Below are positions 49,546 to 59,700 of a stretch of DNA of 64,000 nucleotides, in pieces. This DNA comes from Siphonodentalium dalli. Its lineage: Eukaryota; Mollusca; Scaphopoda; Gadilida; Siphonodentaliidae. The notes beneath the pieces were generated by a model. It did not search any database and was not told the DNA's origin. It worked only from the letters and a program-made list of their open reading frames with translations. The position numbers and the translations under genes were made by a program. Numbering within the stretch: position 1 is the stretch's first letter; each line of letters starts with the position of its first letter. The stretch is from contig CP136065.1 of the NCBI GenBank assembly GCA_032622095.1, forward strand, positions 209,230,151-209,294,150, in the 5' to 3' direction.

Positions 49546-50280
49546 ACTAATATGTAGAAACGATTACACATCAAATGTATAAACCCTGTTAATACACACA
49601 GTAGTGTGTAGTTTTACATATAAATGCATTGACCAAGGGCCGTTCTACACATATTGTGTATATTTTGCATGCGCATTATGGTGCCTTCAGTTTAATATAG
49701 TCTGCTGTGTGACGGCCATATTGTTTGAGAATATTTGAGAACAATCTACAGCGATCGTAGACAAGGAATGTAATTTTATAATTCCGACATGTGGGTACAG
49801 TATTAATTGTATATGAGGACTTATTTGTTAAAACTTTCATGCCCTTAGACTCTTTTGTATGATTGTTGTAATACGGTAATACTAATATTATGCAACCACG
49901 CCACGACCATAGTTTGTTCATTTAAAACAAATACTCACACATTGCAGAGCAAAACATTACGTACCACTGTACGCCATGAAAGTTTTAACATATAAATCTC
50001 CATATATCATCAATACTATATAGCCACAGGTCGGAATACTGATCTTACATTCTTGTATACGATCTGTATATGTGTAAGAATCTACACAAAATGTGTAATG
50101 GATATATGTTGATTTTATGCACACCGTTGTGTATAAATGTGTAGAAATTTATCCACAATTACACAATTTGCGTACGTATATGAATCTACACATATACTAC
50201 ACAAATATTTCTAAGATCAAACTTGAATAATGATTGTGTAATAGGGCTTCACATTTTGTGTAGAAAACCTACACATTAGT
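49546..50280. mobile_element. 735-bp DNA element inside the LINE, ACTAATRTGTAG ends
   Basis: The left end ACTAATATGTAG (49546-49557) and right end CTACACATTAGT (50269-50280) are inverted copies with one mismatch. Subterminal regions hold many TGTGTAGA / TCTACACA words in both orientations, densest at 50060-50280. It splits LINE reverse-transcriptase sequence. The target duplication is unclear because LINE sequence is missing at the junction. No coding; the frame at 49676-49921 is unassigned. Confidence 0.72.
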
Positions 50281-50745
50281 CATAAGAGTGGGAGTATTGT
50301 TCTGTCGATGCCATATGACTGCAATTGTTTTTAGGAGTCTCTGATGTGACACATTGTCAAACGCTTTGCAAAAATCAAGATATATGGCATCAACAGGATT
50401 TCTTTTACCGAGTTCAGTTGTAACATGTTCGAGGTAATTTATTAATTGCGTTTGATAAGATCGCCTTCTACGAAATCACTAAACAAATTAGTTTTCTCCA
50501 TGCGCCGCATTATAGCATCCCTCACGAACGATTCCAGAACTTGACAAAGAATGCATATAAAAATTACAGGCCGGTAATTTCCTGGATCGGTTTTTGCACC
50601 CTTTTTTATACAAACATGTTTGTTAACACTTTCATGCATTTCTATAGTGTATGAACGCGGGCTTCCAAAGTCATGCGAGGCGCGCTTCTGTGTTTCACAC
50701 ACTTTGACAGTCCGATATATGTGCATATATCATAGAAACACAAGG
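50281..50745 (-). pseudogene. LINE reverse transcriptase, N-terminal part of RT (broken)
   Basis: Read leftwards: CIKKGAKTDPGNYRPV, then CQVLESFVRDAIMRRMEKTN and LFSDF, and after a frameshift NYLEHVTTELGKRNPVDAIY followed by LDFAKA and FDNVSHQRLLKTI (one-base loss between the last two). The order DPGNYRPV then YLDFAKAFD is the classic start of the RT palm with its first catalytic aspartate. Stops and frameshifts show decay. Same strand and same element as 49037-49545. Confidence 0.9.
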
Positions 50746-51084
50746 AACACAGGTTAATTTCTCAAATGAATGTGGTAATTCTTAATATGTGGTATTCGCA
50801 ATGTAGAGTGGGCGAAGGGGCAGCCGGGCATGATACAAGTCCATGTGGCCACAATTCAGCCCAATCGGATTGGTTCGGGTATTGTATTTTGTATTTGCAG
50901 TAACTGTCTGTTATCTGATTCATCGAAAGACACATGTAGCGTCATTACATGTCATATTCACGTTTTGTTTTAATTAACCGAGTAACACAGTTTGCACCAA
51001 TTATACATACAAACTATGTTCATTTCAAATTATTTCACATAATTATGACGAGGTCGTGTGCGTGCTTAAGGAGGAGGTCAAGTA

Positions 51085-51515
51085 ATAAACTTCCCAAAAT
51101 AATCACTGACGTTGGCCAATTCTCTATATTTAAAACTAATTTGCAACTATTGGACCCCTCACCTGCCCCTCCTTTGTACTTCTACACAGGACAACGAAAA
51201 AACAGTATCCTACACTGTCGCATCCGAAATAGATGTAGTGAACTCCGCTCTGATATGTTTAATAATTATATCTCCGATAGCCCTGTGTGCTTCTGTGGAA
51301 ATCCATCCGAAGACGCCTTTCATTATTTCTTTAGTTGCCCCTTGTATCAGTCTGAGCGAGCCGTCCTCGCTGATAAATTGACTCGCGAGAGCCTTCAAAT
51401 TTTCGACATTAACGAAGTTCTGTTCGGAATACCATATATCTCGTCCCAAAGTAATAAGAAACTGTTCGATATAATTCAGCAATATATTGTAGCAACAAAG
51501 CGTTTCGATAACTGA
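51085..51515 (+). pseudogene. LINE ORF2 C-terminus with CCHC knuckle, 5'-truncated
   Basis: The open frame runs from 50949, but retroelement-like sequence starts near 51085. It includes ILHCRIRNRCSELRSDMFNN and then CFCGNPSEDAFHYFFSCPLY, a C-x-C-x8-H-x4-C zinc knuckle found at the C-terminus of many invertebrate LINE ORF2 proteins, before a TGA at 51513. It lies on the opposite strand to the RT remnant on its left, so it comes from a separate insertion. The 3' untranslated region (51516-51715) ends in a TA-rich simple repeat, as expected of a 5'-truncated LINE copy. Confidence 0.85.
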
Positions 51516-51715
51516 ATTTAGAACAAAATATATCCTCAAGGAAGGACTTCAAATTGCCTTAGTATATACACCGGTAAATATATGAACTACGCAGTTTAGT
51601 AATCTACTGGCTTCCCACTTATGGACCTACTCCCCCACTCAATCACCAGTTCTCTGTAATTTTGATCTACCGTATGTACTGTCTTCCAGAGTAGCTGACC
51701 AACACTTGACTAACA

Positions 51716-51753
51716 TATGTATATATATATGTGTATATGTATGAGGGTGTGTA

Positions 51754-51834
<81 letters not shown>

Positions 51835-51950
51835 GTATGTATATGTTTATATGTATATATATATATATATGTATATAGCTATATGTATGTGTATATGTAT
51901 GTATGTATGTATGTATGTGTATGTGTAAGTGTGCATGTATATGCATAGTA
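51716..51950. repeat. (TA)n / (TGTA)n microsatellite
   Basis: An almost pure TA run at about 51763-51820, flanked by TATG and TGTG variants. Frames of VYIYIYIY and HTYIHTYTH type over it are artefacts. Confidence 0.97.
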
Positions 51951-52270
51951 TATTTATTTATATATGAAGAAAATACCCCTTTGACAAAACCCTGCTCCAA
52001 CATCAGTTAAGACGAACCAAAAATCACATAAACCCCACCAAATGTTATAGCTATCAAATCATCCATAACCCATATATAGCAATATGCTCTGGAAGGCACT
52101 ACACCAATCACCATGAAATCACAAAATCTTGCATGTAAATATGTTCAGCTGTCATCTTGTAAGTATTTTGTATCTAAATCGATTGTATTGGGAGAGGGGC
52201 TTCATAAGTTGAAAAAACTTGTGCCCCGATCCCTTTTGTATTATATGCAAATAAAATACGTTTCAAGTCA

Positions 52271-52660
52271 AGGTCAAGTAACCAATTTTGAATGGGCATT
52301 TCCATGCAAATCTCCGCAGCAAAAGTTACAGAGTTGGAAATATTTCTGTGGTGACTATTGAAAACAATACACATTTACATGGCAGGTCGGCTTGGAATCT
52401 GTTCCATTAGAAAGTTGATGTATTTATTTTTGAACTTTTTATTGAATTTAGAAAACTAGGTCAAGTACCAGAACAAAATTCTCAAAAATAATTTATAGCA
52501 AAACTATTCCCAATATGCCTATTCAACAAGCCCAGCCGTCAGTTAAATGTTATGTCTGTTTAATGATATGGCTGCTTTAGTTCCCAGACAACTGCTTCAT
52601 ATATCACTTTTGCTTGGGAGATTTGCATGGAAATCCCCATTCAAAATTGGTCACTTGACC
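52271..52660. mobile_element. 390-bp MITE with ~53-bp inverted ends
   Basis: AGGTCAAGTAACCAATTTTG through ATGCAAATCTCC at 52271-52325 is matched inverted at 52608-52660 (GGAGATTTGCATGGAAATCC to GGTCACTTGACC). A third partial AGGTCAAGTACC lies at 52460. Family unknown; no coding. Confidence 0.85.
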
Positions 52661-52674
52661 TCCCTCTTAAAGGT

Positions 52675-52766
52675 CGTATCTTTTACGGAACGTAGCGCGA
52701 GTTCACTTCCGGATTATAAATTATAATCCGGAAGTGAAATCGCGCTACGTTCCGTAAAAGCCGTAT
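52675..52766. repeat. Near-perfect 92-bp palindrome
   Basis: Arms of 45 bp meet at ATTATAAATTATAAT (centre 52720). The stem contains CTTTTACGGAACGTAGCGCG and ACTTCCGGATTATAA; the CCGGAAGT core resembles an ETS-factor site in both halves. It starts 14 bp after the MITE ends. The preceding TTAAAGGTCGTAT recurs at 54276 without the hairpin. Confidence 0.95.
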
Positions 52767-52769
52767 CTC

Positions 52770-53700
52770 CAAACACGTTTACGTCGTTTTCTTGCGATTG
52801 AGCGTATATTAGACGGTGAAATGTCACACCTAGATGTATGCGATGTCGCGGATAATATTCGCATAACTACAAAGAGGTCAGAACAATGTAAATATGAAAA
52901 CTGAGCAACCAAAATGTCAAACCCGATGATACGGTCGGTTATTATCATGTATGCAGGGATGTTACGCGGTGACAGATGGAGAAGGGTGGGGTTGATGAGA
53001 ACCTGTAACTTGGATCAAAATCAGTTGTGAATTTAGACCAAAATATATTCCGATTGTATGATTTTCCAACCAGTATTTACGCTTCGTAATTTGTTTTACT
53101 GAAATGTTGAAGAATATGCAGTTTGCAAGCATAATAGATGCCAGTTTGGAGAACTTTTAGGTACCGGTTGTTAAAATATTTCAACACAAGGGGTGCATTT
53201 GAAAGTGAACTTTCCCACATATAGAGTCTGTTTCACGGGGATGGGGTGCAAGCGGAATTCGAAGGACACCCCATCTAGAAACGCCCCTGGTTATATTATT
53301 ATGTACCATGTGTGTATCACAATATGCTTGTTCTACATTTGAATGCGAAGGCCAACATCCAGCGAATTATATCGGCGATCGACAGTGGACTGGATCAACA
53401 TCGGATTAACTCGACGGCCAGCAATGTTTGGCATGAATTCGAGCTATTTAGTAAACTGGTTTGAAATTGAGCGGGTCAGGTTGGTATGAACTTACCACCC
53501 TGACCCGCCCTTTTACCGACCTGTTTACATCGCTCGATTTTATGCCAAATATTCTATTTTATGATGAAACAAGCCATGCTCTAACCTACATGAAAGACAA
53601 CCAATACCGTGACATATCATTGACATTGGTCTGACATTCTCAGCTCGACGACATGATTCTTACACGACATGTTACTTTAGCTCGAGGGGTCAGGTTACTA
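52770..53700. other. No gene recognised; one 38-bp hairpin
   Basis: GCGGGTCAGGTTGGTA (53471) pairs with TTACCACCCTGACCCGC (ending 53508). Otherwise unassigned sequence. Confidence 0.5.
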
Positions 53701-53703
53701 CTT

Positions 53704-53865
53704 TTTGCGAAAAATTGGCACATACATGACGTTGTGATTGGCAGATCATTAATGTACACAGGAAATATGGCACTTCAATAACTAATATGTAGAAACGATT
53801 ACACATCAAATGTATAAACCCTGTTAATACACACAGTAGTGTGTAGTTTTACATATAAATGCATT
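53704..53865 (+). repeat. Exact 162-bp duplicate of 49469-49630
   Basis: Every base from TTTGCGAAAAATTGGCACAT to TACATATAAATGCATT matches 49469-49630. The copied piece spans the junction between the LINE reverse transcriptase (about 77 bp) and the left end of the 735-bp element (about 85 bp), so it postdates that insertion. Confidence 0.97.
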
Positions 53866-53943
53866 TTTGGACCAGGGAACCAGTCTATTCAACAATGGAC
53901 ATTGAATGCTCGCAGGTAATCAGACATGCGAGTCACAAAAACA

Positions 53944-54111
53944 ATGACAGACGACAACTTTGAGACGAGACTGTCACGAGAGTCTGTTATTGAAATTTTC
54001 TTTTACGTCCATGAAGTAGAAACTGAACAAAGTAAAGTTCTATTGTTGTCAAAATTTCGCGCATTAGACTGGTTCTTGTCCCAATTACAGCATCCTCCCG
54101 ATTTGCAGTAA
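53944..54111 (+). CDS. Possible small ORF, 55 codons, unrecognised
   Basis: The frame is open from 53926; the better ATG is at 53944. The product starts MTDDNFETRLSRESVIEIFF and is protein-like (acidic, with a hydrophobic LLLSKFRALDWFLSQL stretch), but no family was recognised. It may be an exon or a retroelement remnant. No splice sites were confirmed. Confidence 0.2.
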   Translation: MTDDNFETRLSRESVIEIFFYVHEVETEQSKVLLLSKFRALDWFLSQLQHPPDLQ

Positions 54112-54293
54112 ACTGGCCCTTCTATGTCACGCTCTAGTACTGCTGTTGTAAAACGTACCACAGCTGTTCTGTGTATACATGATTCACGTACATGTATGTG
54201 CGATACATTCAGAACCACACTAATATCTGGATTATATCTATCACACACAATTACATCAAGGTTATGTGGGTACTTAAAGGTCGTATATCCTAC

Positions 54294-54548
54294 GGCATTC
54301 TCGAAAATAGTCCACAACCAGTTCACCCCTCTGGATGGTACCCCCCCCCGGTGAGGGGTGTTGGTGTTTCTATGGGGTATTTGGGAAAGACCACCCACCC
54401 AAGTCGTCAAATTCGCCGAGATCCTTACCGTTCTAGAAAATGGTCCATATCCCATCTCCCCCCTCCGGGTGGTACCCCCGGGTGAGGTGGGGTGTTTTTA
54501 TTGGGTATTTGGGGCGGGTCACCCACCCATGCCGTCAAATTGACCAAA
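54294..54548 (+). repeat. Imperfect tandem dimer, about 125 bp unit
   Basis: Both units hold a CGAAAATAGTCCA / AGAAAATGGTCCA start, a GGTACCCCC block, a GTTTYTATKGGGTATTTGGG stretch, CACCCACCCA and GTCAAATT. The unit starts fall about 130 bp apart (54303 and 54435). Confidence 0.82.
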
Positions 54549-54908
54549 CATATATTTTTGGCGAATAAGGAATAGGGATTAAGTTCCAAAAGTCATGTTC
54601 GTCCAATATACTAGATAATAACTAACCGCTATGCAACATACCGTGAATTCGTCGTGATTTATTAAAGTGCACGGGTTATTCGCCTGATTAGGAGATTAGA
54701 TAGCGACAACCAGGCGCGTGACCCGACAGTGCATTGACAATCAGCCATAATAAACAGACAGACCACGCCTCCTATCCTTACAATTGAACAATTGTGGCCC
54801 ACAGGTAACGCAATCGACCAAATCCATGTCGTCCCGCGGTCGAGTAAAACTTGGTTTTACTACTAAAACCCAGTTTAACTAGTAGTTTAAACTAGATCTA
54901 AACTGGAG

Positions 54909-55184
54909 ATGTCGATTCGGACCCCGGTGTCCCCCGACTGCATCGCGGAAGAAGGGCGGGAACCACCACCCCCTGGTCCTTCCGAAGATCGGGAAACAAC
55001 AGCAGCAGCTTCCTGGGAGAAAGAAAGACAACAACGGCAAGAATAGAATGACAAAATAGACAAAGAACACCAACAATGGATGAAAGATCAACATCAAAGG
55101 TATGAACAGCTCCTAAGTCAATTACAACAACAACAACAACAACAACAACGAGAACTCAACATCTTAAAATGCTTCTTTTTATGA
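54909..55184 (+). pseudogene. Gln-rich coiled-coil protein tail with one stop
   Basis: A continuous frame encodes a Pro/Glu-rich part (EEGREPPPPGPSEDRE), then KERQQRQE, a TAG stop at 55044-55046, then in the same frame EHQQWMKDQHQRYEQLLSQL, eight glutamines and a short end. Amphipathic Gln-rich tails like this occur in proteins linked to several DNA transposons, but I cannot name the family. It is followed by the conserved 3' segment at 55192-55262. The stop and the lack of an upstream domain argue for a dead fragment. Confidence 0.5.
55117..55150. repeat. (CAA)n microsatellite
   Basis: About nine CAA units inside the Gln-rich frame. Confidence 0.95.
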
Positions 55185-55191
55185 CATATAT

Positions 55192-55262
55192 AATAAAGGC
55201 AAAAATATGAGGGGTGAAGGAAAGGGCCTATCGGCCCTTTAGAGCATCTCGGGGCTAGCCCC
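55192..55262 (+). repeat. Conserved 3'-end segment, copy A (AATAAA plus two hairpins)
   Basis: AATAAAGGC, then ATGAGGGGTGAAGG, GGGCCTATCGGCCC (a 5-bp stem) and GGGGCTAGCCCC (palindrome). The same order is found at 62151-62224, at the 3' end of the retroposed element. The AATAAA is a polyadenylation signal in a plausible position. Confidence 0.85.
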
Positions 55263-55274
55263 CCCAATCACATT

Positions 55275-55330
55275 CTCAAAAAATGATCACATTATGTACC
55301 TATTTCACATAATAGGTCGATTTTGTGCGC
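55275..55330 (+). repeat. ATTATCTGC-family fragment
   Basis: TCACATTATGTACCTATTTC and ACATAATAGGTCGATTTTGT match the right end of that family. Confidence 0.7.
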
Positions 55331-55810
55331 CTTTGCCGCCAGGATGTGTAGAGCAAAAAGAACTCCATTTTCTCTATGCCGTGATGATACTCATGATTTC
55401 AAGTAATTTTGATTCATGTATACTCCATATTTATTTTCAGTTTTAAGCGTCGATTTAAGCGGTCGTATACATTGAATATGTTTAGCATTATATATGTTTA
55501 GTGTCTTCTGGTAGTGAGCAATTGCATGGCTATTTACTTCAGATGGAATATAGGTTTATTTATCAATGGATTATGGCACATTAATTTTCCGACAGTCTGG
55601 CCCGATGTTCAGTTGATAATTCCAACATGGTTCATTATTTACATGAAAGTATTTATTAAAACTACTCTTAATTGGCATTATGGCATTTGGCCAAGCAGCA
55701 CAAACTAACATTAATATTTCGGCAATTTGACTTTTATGCACCGCCAGCGCCGGTAAAACTATCTTTTTTCTGAAAATCGCTGTCGGCCAACAGTACCTCA
55801 CATGTACGTA

Positions 55811-56123
55811 TGAGGACCTCGGTGGCTCAGTCGGTAAGGGGCTCTGCTCCAGATCGACTCGCTCTCCAGCGCTAGCGATATGGATTCAATTCCCGGTGGA
55901 GTCATCGCTGACTTTGTATCCCATATCAATATCTGGGAGTAGCCAGTTATTCGCCGATGGCCGTTTCGCCGGGCACAATTGGTCAATCCTCCAGCCAATG
56001 AAATCACTGCTAGATTGACATTAGTGCACGGACTTTCTTTCCACCAATAAAACTGGCAACGTCGTTATATATCCCTGGCTGCTGATAGCGACGTTAAACA
56101 CCAATAAATAAATAAATAAATAA
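55811..56123 (+). mobile_element. tRNA-derived SINE, second copy
   Basis: Same family as 28307-28628. A box TGGCTCAGTCGG at 55823-55834, B box GGATTCAATTCC at 55882-55893 (diverged from GGTTCGAATCC), body words AGTTATTCGCCGATGGCC, ATCACTGCTAGATTGAC and ACTGGCAACGTCGTTATAT, and a TTAAACACC end followed by (AATA)n. The B-box change suggests an older copy. Target duplications are not clear. Confidence 0.9.
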
Positions 56124-56124
56124 A

Positions 56125-56860
56125 CATTTGTATCTATGGGCTCACAGCTTTGAAATAGTTATCAAATCGGACAGCAATCGTTAAGTGTATAACTAGTGTC
56201 CACTTCCCTTGCATACCAAGTTCATAATTATATATACACAAAATGAAACTCATTTCCACATTTCTAGATTACCTTTCAACATCGCTGCCACAAGTTTAAG
56301 ATCTGTTCTTCGACCGGAGACATACAATAACTTATTCTTGCTTCACTTTGACAACGATGGCGTAATGTAATATAATAGGTTATAGGTACTCAATCCGATC
56401 AGACGCTCCTAAATTACTATTTTGGCTTCGGGAGTAACACATATTTGATTCGTATCGAGGAACCCACCCATCAAAGCTTAGAGTGATCTGATATCGATTT
56501 TTTGAAGTTTGTTATTTTTCGAGATGTGTAATAATATGTGGCTCAGAAACACGTGGTCAAACGGGGGTCTCGGACAAAATTGCGGATGAAGATGGATAAC
56601 TCTAAAATCAAGTGGTAATACGGTCAAATTTCGTGATACTTTAGTGATAATTCAGCAATATTTTGTTGAACAAAGTGTTCATAAATAACAAGTTTTGGGA
56701 AGTTTGATAGCATAGAAGGACAGTGGGTAGTATTATTTTGTTGCAATAAATCGATTCTGATAACTAAAGCGTATTTTGAAGAAATGTTGTTGTTGTAACT
56801 GGATGGTATGGGGACCGTCTGATCTGATTGAGTACCTTTAACATGTATAGAAACAACTTA
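56125..56860. other. No gene recognised
   Basis: AT-rich sequence without a notable frame or repeat. Confidence 0.4.
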
Positions 56861-56864
56861 AACT

Positions 56865-57294
56865 GACATGGCTCATTCGAACCTCCATATTGTGTCTACG
56901 TAGCTTGGAGGGACGGACACAATAGGTCGAAAAATACACGAAATATTGATATACCGGCTTCATATGCTCTGAAAAACACTTGCCAAAGTCACAGGCATTT
57001 TTCAGCGGTTTTCAATTTTTCGCCAGAAGTCAGACAAATGCTCTTTATTTCTACCATATCAGGAATAGAATAACACGGAACGCTCTTTTTTCTTCCATGT
57101 GACCACATGGCTGCTGTTTGTTCAAAGTTGTATTTTTCATGACTTCAATGCATCTTTCTGAATCATATAATTCTGTGACATATAATGCTTCTAGAAAGGT
57201 AGTTAAGATATTTATCGACCTAATTCGATACCGGGAATAATTTAAAAGCGAATGTTATTATGTGTATTTTTGGAGCACAAACCGCCATGCGGCT
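56865..57294 (+). repeat. Repeat family R, copy 3
   Basis: Collinear with copies 1 and 2, including the TGCTCTGAAAAACACTTGCC, AGTCACAGGCATTTTTCAG and TTTTTGGAGCACAAACCGCC blocks. It ends at GGCTTTAA, where the next element begins. Confidence 0.85.
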
Positions 57295-57298
57295 TTAA

Positions 57299-57724
57299 CC
57301 CTCTCATCGGCCCTAATTTACGGTCTGTAAAATCGGCCCTAAAAAAATATATTTGTTTTCTTTGGGTTGAATTTTTTTGGGTATGCTTAAGCATGCTATA
57401 GCGAATTTAAAAACAAACTGGTTAAAACCTTAGGGGCATGTTATAACTAAAAACTATCACCAAGTATTCATAGTAATAATTTTGATGCTCATGAAAAACG
57501 TAAGATTCCCTGGCACTAAACCTACAAAATAAGTCTGTTAAAGAATATAATAAAAATTATTAAAATTGTAAAAAATTGTAAAAAATAATAACAAATGATG
57601 AAAAATTGGCTAATTCATTCTCTTATATATGCGAGGCGACCTATGGTAGACTCGCATATATAAGAGAATGCATTGGAACAGGGTATATGGGTTGATACAA
57701 AAATCTGACCTGGCACTGAAAGGG
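57299..57724 (+). mobile_element. piggyBac-type MITE, second subfamily (426 bp)
   Basis: TTAA flanks (57295-57298 and 57725-57728). Ends CCCTCTCATCGGCC and CCTGGCACTGAAAGGG pair only over the outer CCCTYTCA. It has one hairpin of the same sequence as in copies 1-3 (57606-57676, GCGAGGCGACCTATGG loop), but its left half differs from theirs. Its TTAA target lies in repeat R: copy 2 reads GGCTTTAACATAC at the same point. Confidence 0.88.
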
Positions 57725-57728
57725 TTAA

Positions 57729-58495
57729 TAATTGCGACAAGGCCAGCGGTAAGTTGACAGGTTTGACATGGCTCCAATTAATTATGTTTACAGGTTAACC
57801 CGATAATGTTGGGTGTGAATCAATAACCCTGCCATTAGACGCCGCGATTCAATTGTAGTAAAACATAATCTATGATCCAGGTTTTGCTGAAATAAAGATC
57901 TATAGCTTGGTGGGGTGCATGTTGGAATCTCATAGACATGACTGTTCACAATAGCGGGCAGAACGTCTCAGTTGTATATAGTGTGCCATTATAATAGTAC
58001 ACCACAATCCGGTTGCCTTAATTATTAATTATTAATATTACAAGGACGCGGTGGTAAGGATAAAACATGCCCGTGTATCAGAGTAATGGTGCATTCGATA
58101 TAGAGTCTCAAATGTGAATTCGTAGGGGAATTATCATTTCTTAAATAATACTTGTCTGAATTTTAAATGAGGAGTTTGGCAATACACGTTGGGATTGGTC
58201 CCGCTGTTATGGTCATATACTATGACCATATTTGGGGAGCGGATTTCATTCTGTGATAGTCATGTCTGGGAATAACACGCGAGGTTCCCGTGTGGAAACC
58301 AAGTCTGACATTCGGGTGTGCTTATGATATGAATATTGTCTTATGATGTGAATATTCGAAATATCTGTGTATATATACAGTCAGATGTGCTTGAAATGGA
58401 TGCACATTTCAAATATTCGTTCTCCATACTTTATTCTGATGAACTTCGCATCGAAATATTAAACTACCAGTTAACCTCTTTCGTGCCGCTTTCGT
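57729..58495. other. No gene recognised
   Basis: No repeat family or coding signal recognised. Confidence 0.4.
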
Positions 58496-58499
58496 TTTA

Positions 58500-58860
58500 A
58501 TAAGTAACCGCATTTATCTCTTTTTGCGGGAAAAGGGTACCGACTCTGACACAGAAATGTGCACAGACGCAAGCACAATGTTGTATCAATATAGGACATG
58601 AGGGGAGACCATACCGCTTCAGTTTATGTGCATCTCTGTGCGAGAGTCTGGTACCCTTTTTACAACGGAAATTTTTAAGTTTATATGGCCTTATAAACAA
58701 AAAGTCAGTCTATTTGCGGTTAGATCATGATAGAGTAGTCTGTTCTGAATCAGAATAGGTAAGGGGAGGTGACACTATCGCTTCAGTTTGTGTGCATCTC
58801 TGTGAAAGTCGGGTACCATTTGACCGAAGATACGATATTATCACGAAAGTGTTTAATAAT
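58500..58860. repeat. ~230-bp satellite, left block
   Basis: Holds GTGTGCATCTCTGTG, GAGAGTCTGGTACC, GTTTATATGGCCTTATAA and TAGATCATGATAGAGTAGTC, in the order found in the right block (62239-62975). About 1.5 units are visible before the sequence diverges. Confidence 0.85.
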
Positions 58861-59529
58861 ATGATAATATGCAAGGCATATATAGAACGACCCCGACATA
58901 ATAGTAAGAAGTCGGACAATGCAAAGTATCGTGCAAATAGTCGTGGAACTATATGCATATATATTAGGCCTATAGGGCCTACGCATATCAGCGACGCGAA
59001 TGCTTGATTGTTAGTGTAGATCGTTTTGGATGCCAATGGACTTCGATAAGTACATAATGCCTTAATATAGCCTATCGTCCATTGATAATAAAAGTCTCTA
59101 TATTGTAATGTATATAGTGAATGCTATAGACTACAATGTACGTCGCTGCGATTAAGCGAAGACGACACAACGCGTCCAGTCATGTCTGGATTCTGGCCCG
59201 CAGAGACAAATGACGTTTTGACGCCACGACGCCGCAACTGCCTTCATTTAGCTAACAAATGAAACTGATATAATATTAACCTTTGCAGGACATATTCATA
59301 ACAACTTACTGTTTATAAATAAATAAATACTTCAGTTGTCCATTGCCACATATTGGAAGTTGTGAAGTATTAAATTCGTTTCATTGCTGATTCCGCGATT
59401 TTGTGAAACCACTGCCGGAAGTCACGTGATTTTTCCACGAAAATGTTGTGTGAATAAAAATTTCTCCTTCACGGTATACTGTAATTTATGTGTGACGTCA
59501 CAATTACGCGCGCCCACATGTTACCTATA
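58861..59529. other. Unassigned insertion or diverged satellite
   Basis: Separates two satellite segments; no gene recognised. The ATG at 59488 is in frame with the SWIM remnant but lies outside the inverted-repeat element, so it is not taken as the start. Confidence 0.4.
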
Positions 59530-59572
59530 AACGACCCGAGCTCGGGCGCGCAAGCACGCCGAGCGGGTCGTT
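59530..59572. repeat. GC-rich hairpin next to the satellite
   Basis: AACGACCCG (59530) pairs with CGGGTCGTT (ending 59572), with an inner GGCG / CGCC pair and a GAGCTC site in between. Confidence 0.8.
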
Positions 59573-59700
59573 ATGATACAGCCTTAAAAGCAAAAGGCGG
59601 TCTAATGGACCTATCCATAGGGACGCCCACCAGTATACTGCATGGTTACTGTTACTACGCACCACAAGTCATTTGGATTTCGCTATATATCAGTGCTGAA

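Noticed and set aside
51710-52003. Tyr/Ile and His/Thr-rich frames
   Set aside because: Translations of the TA/TG microsatellite.
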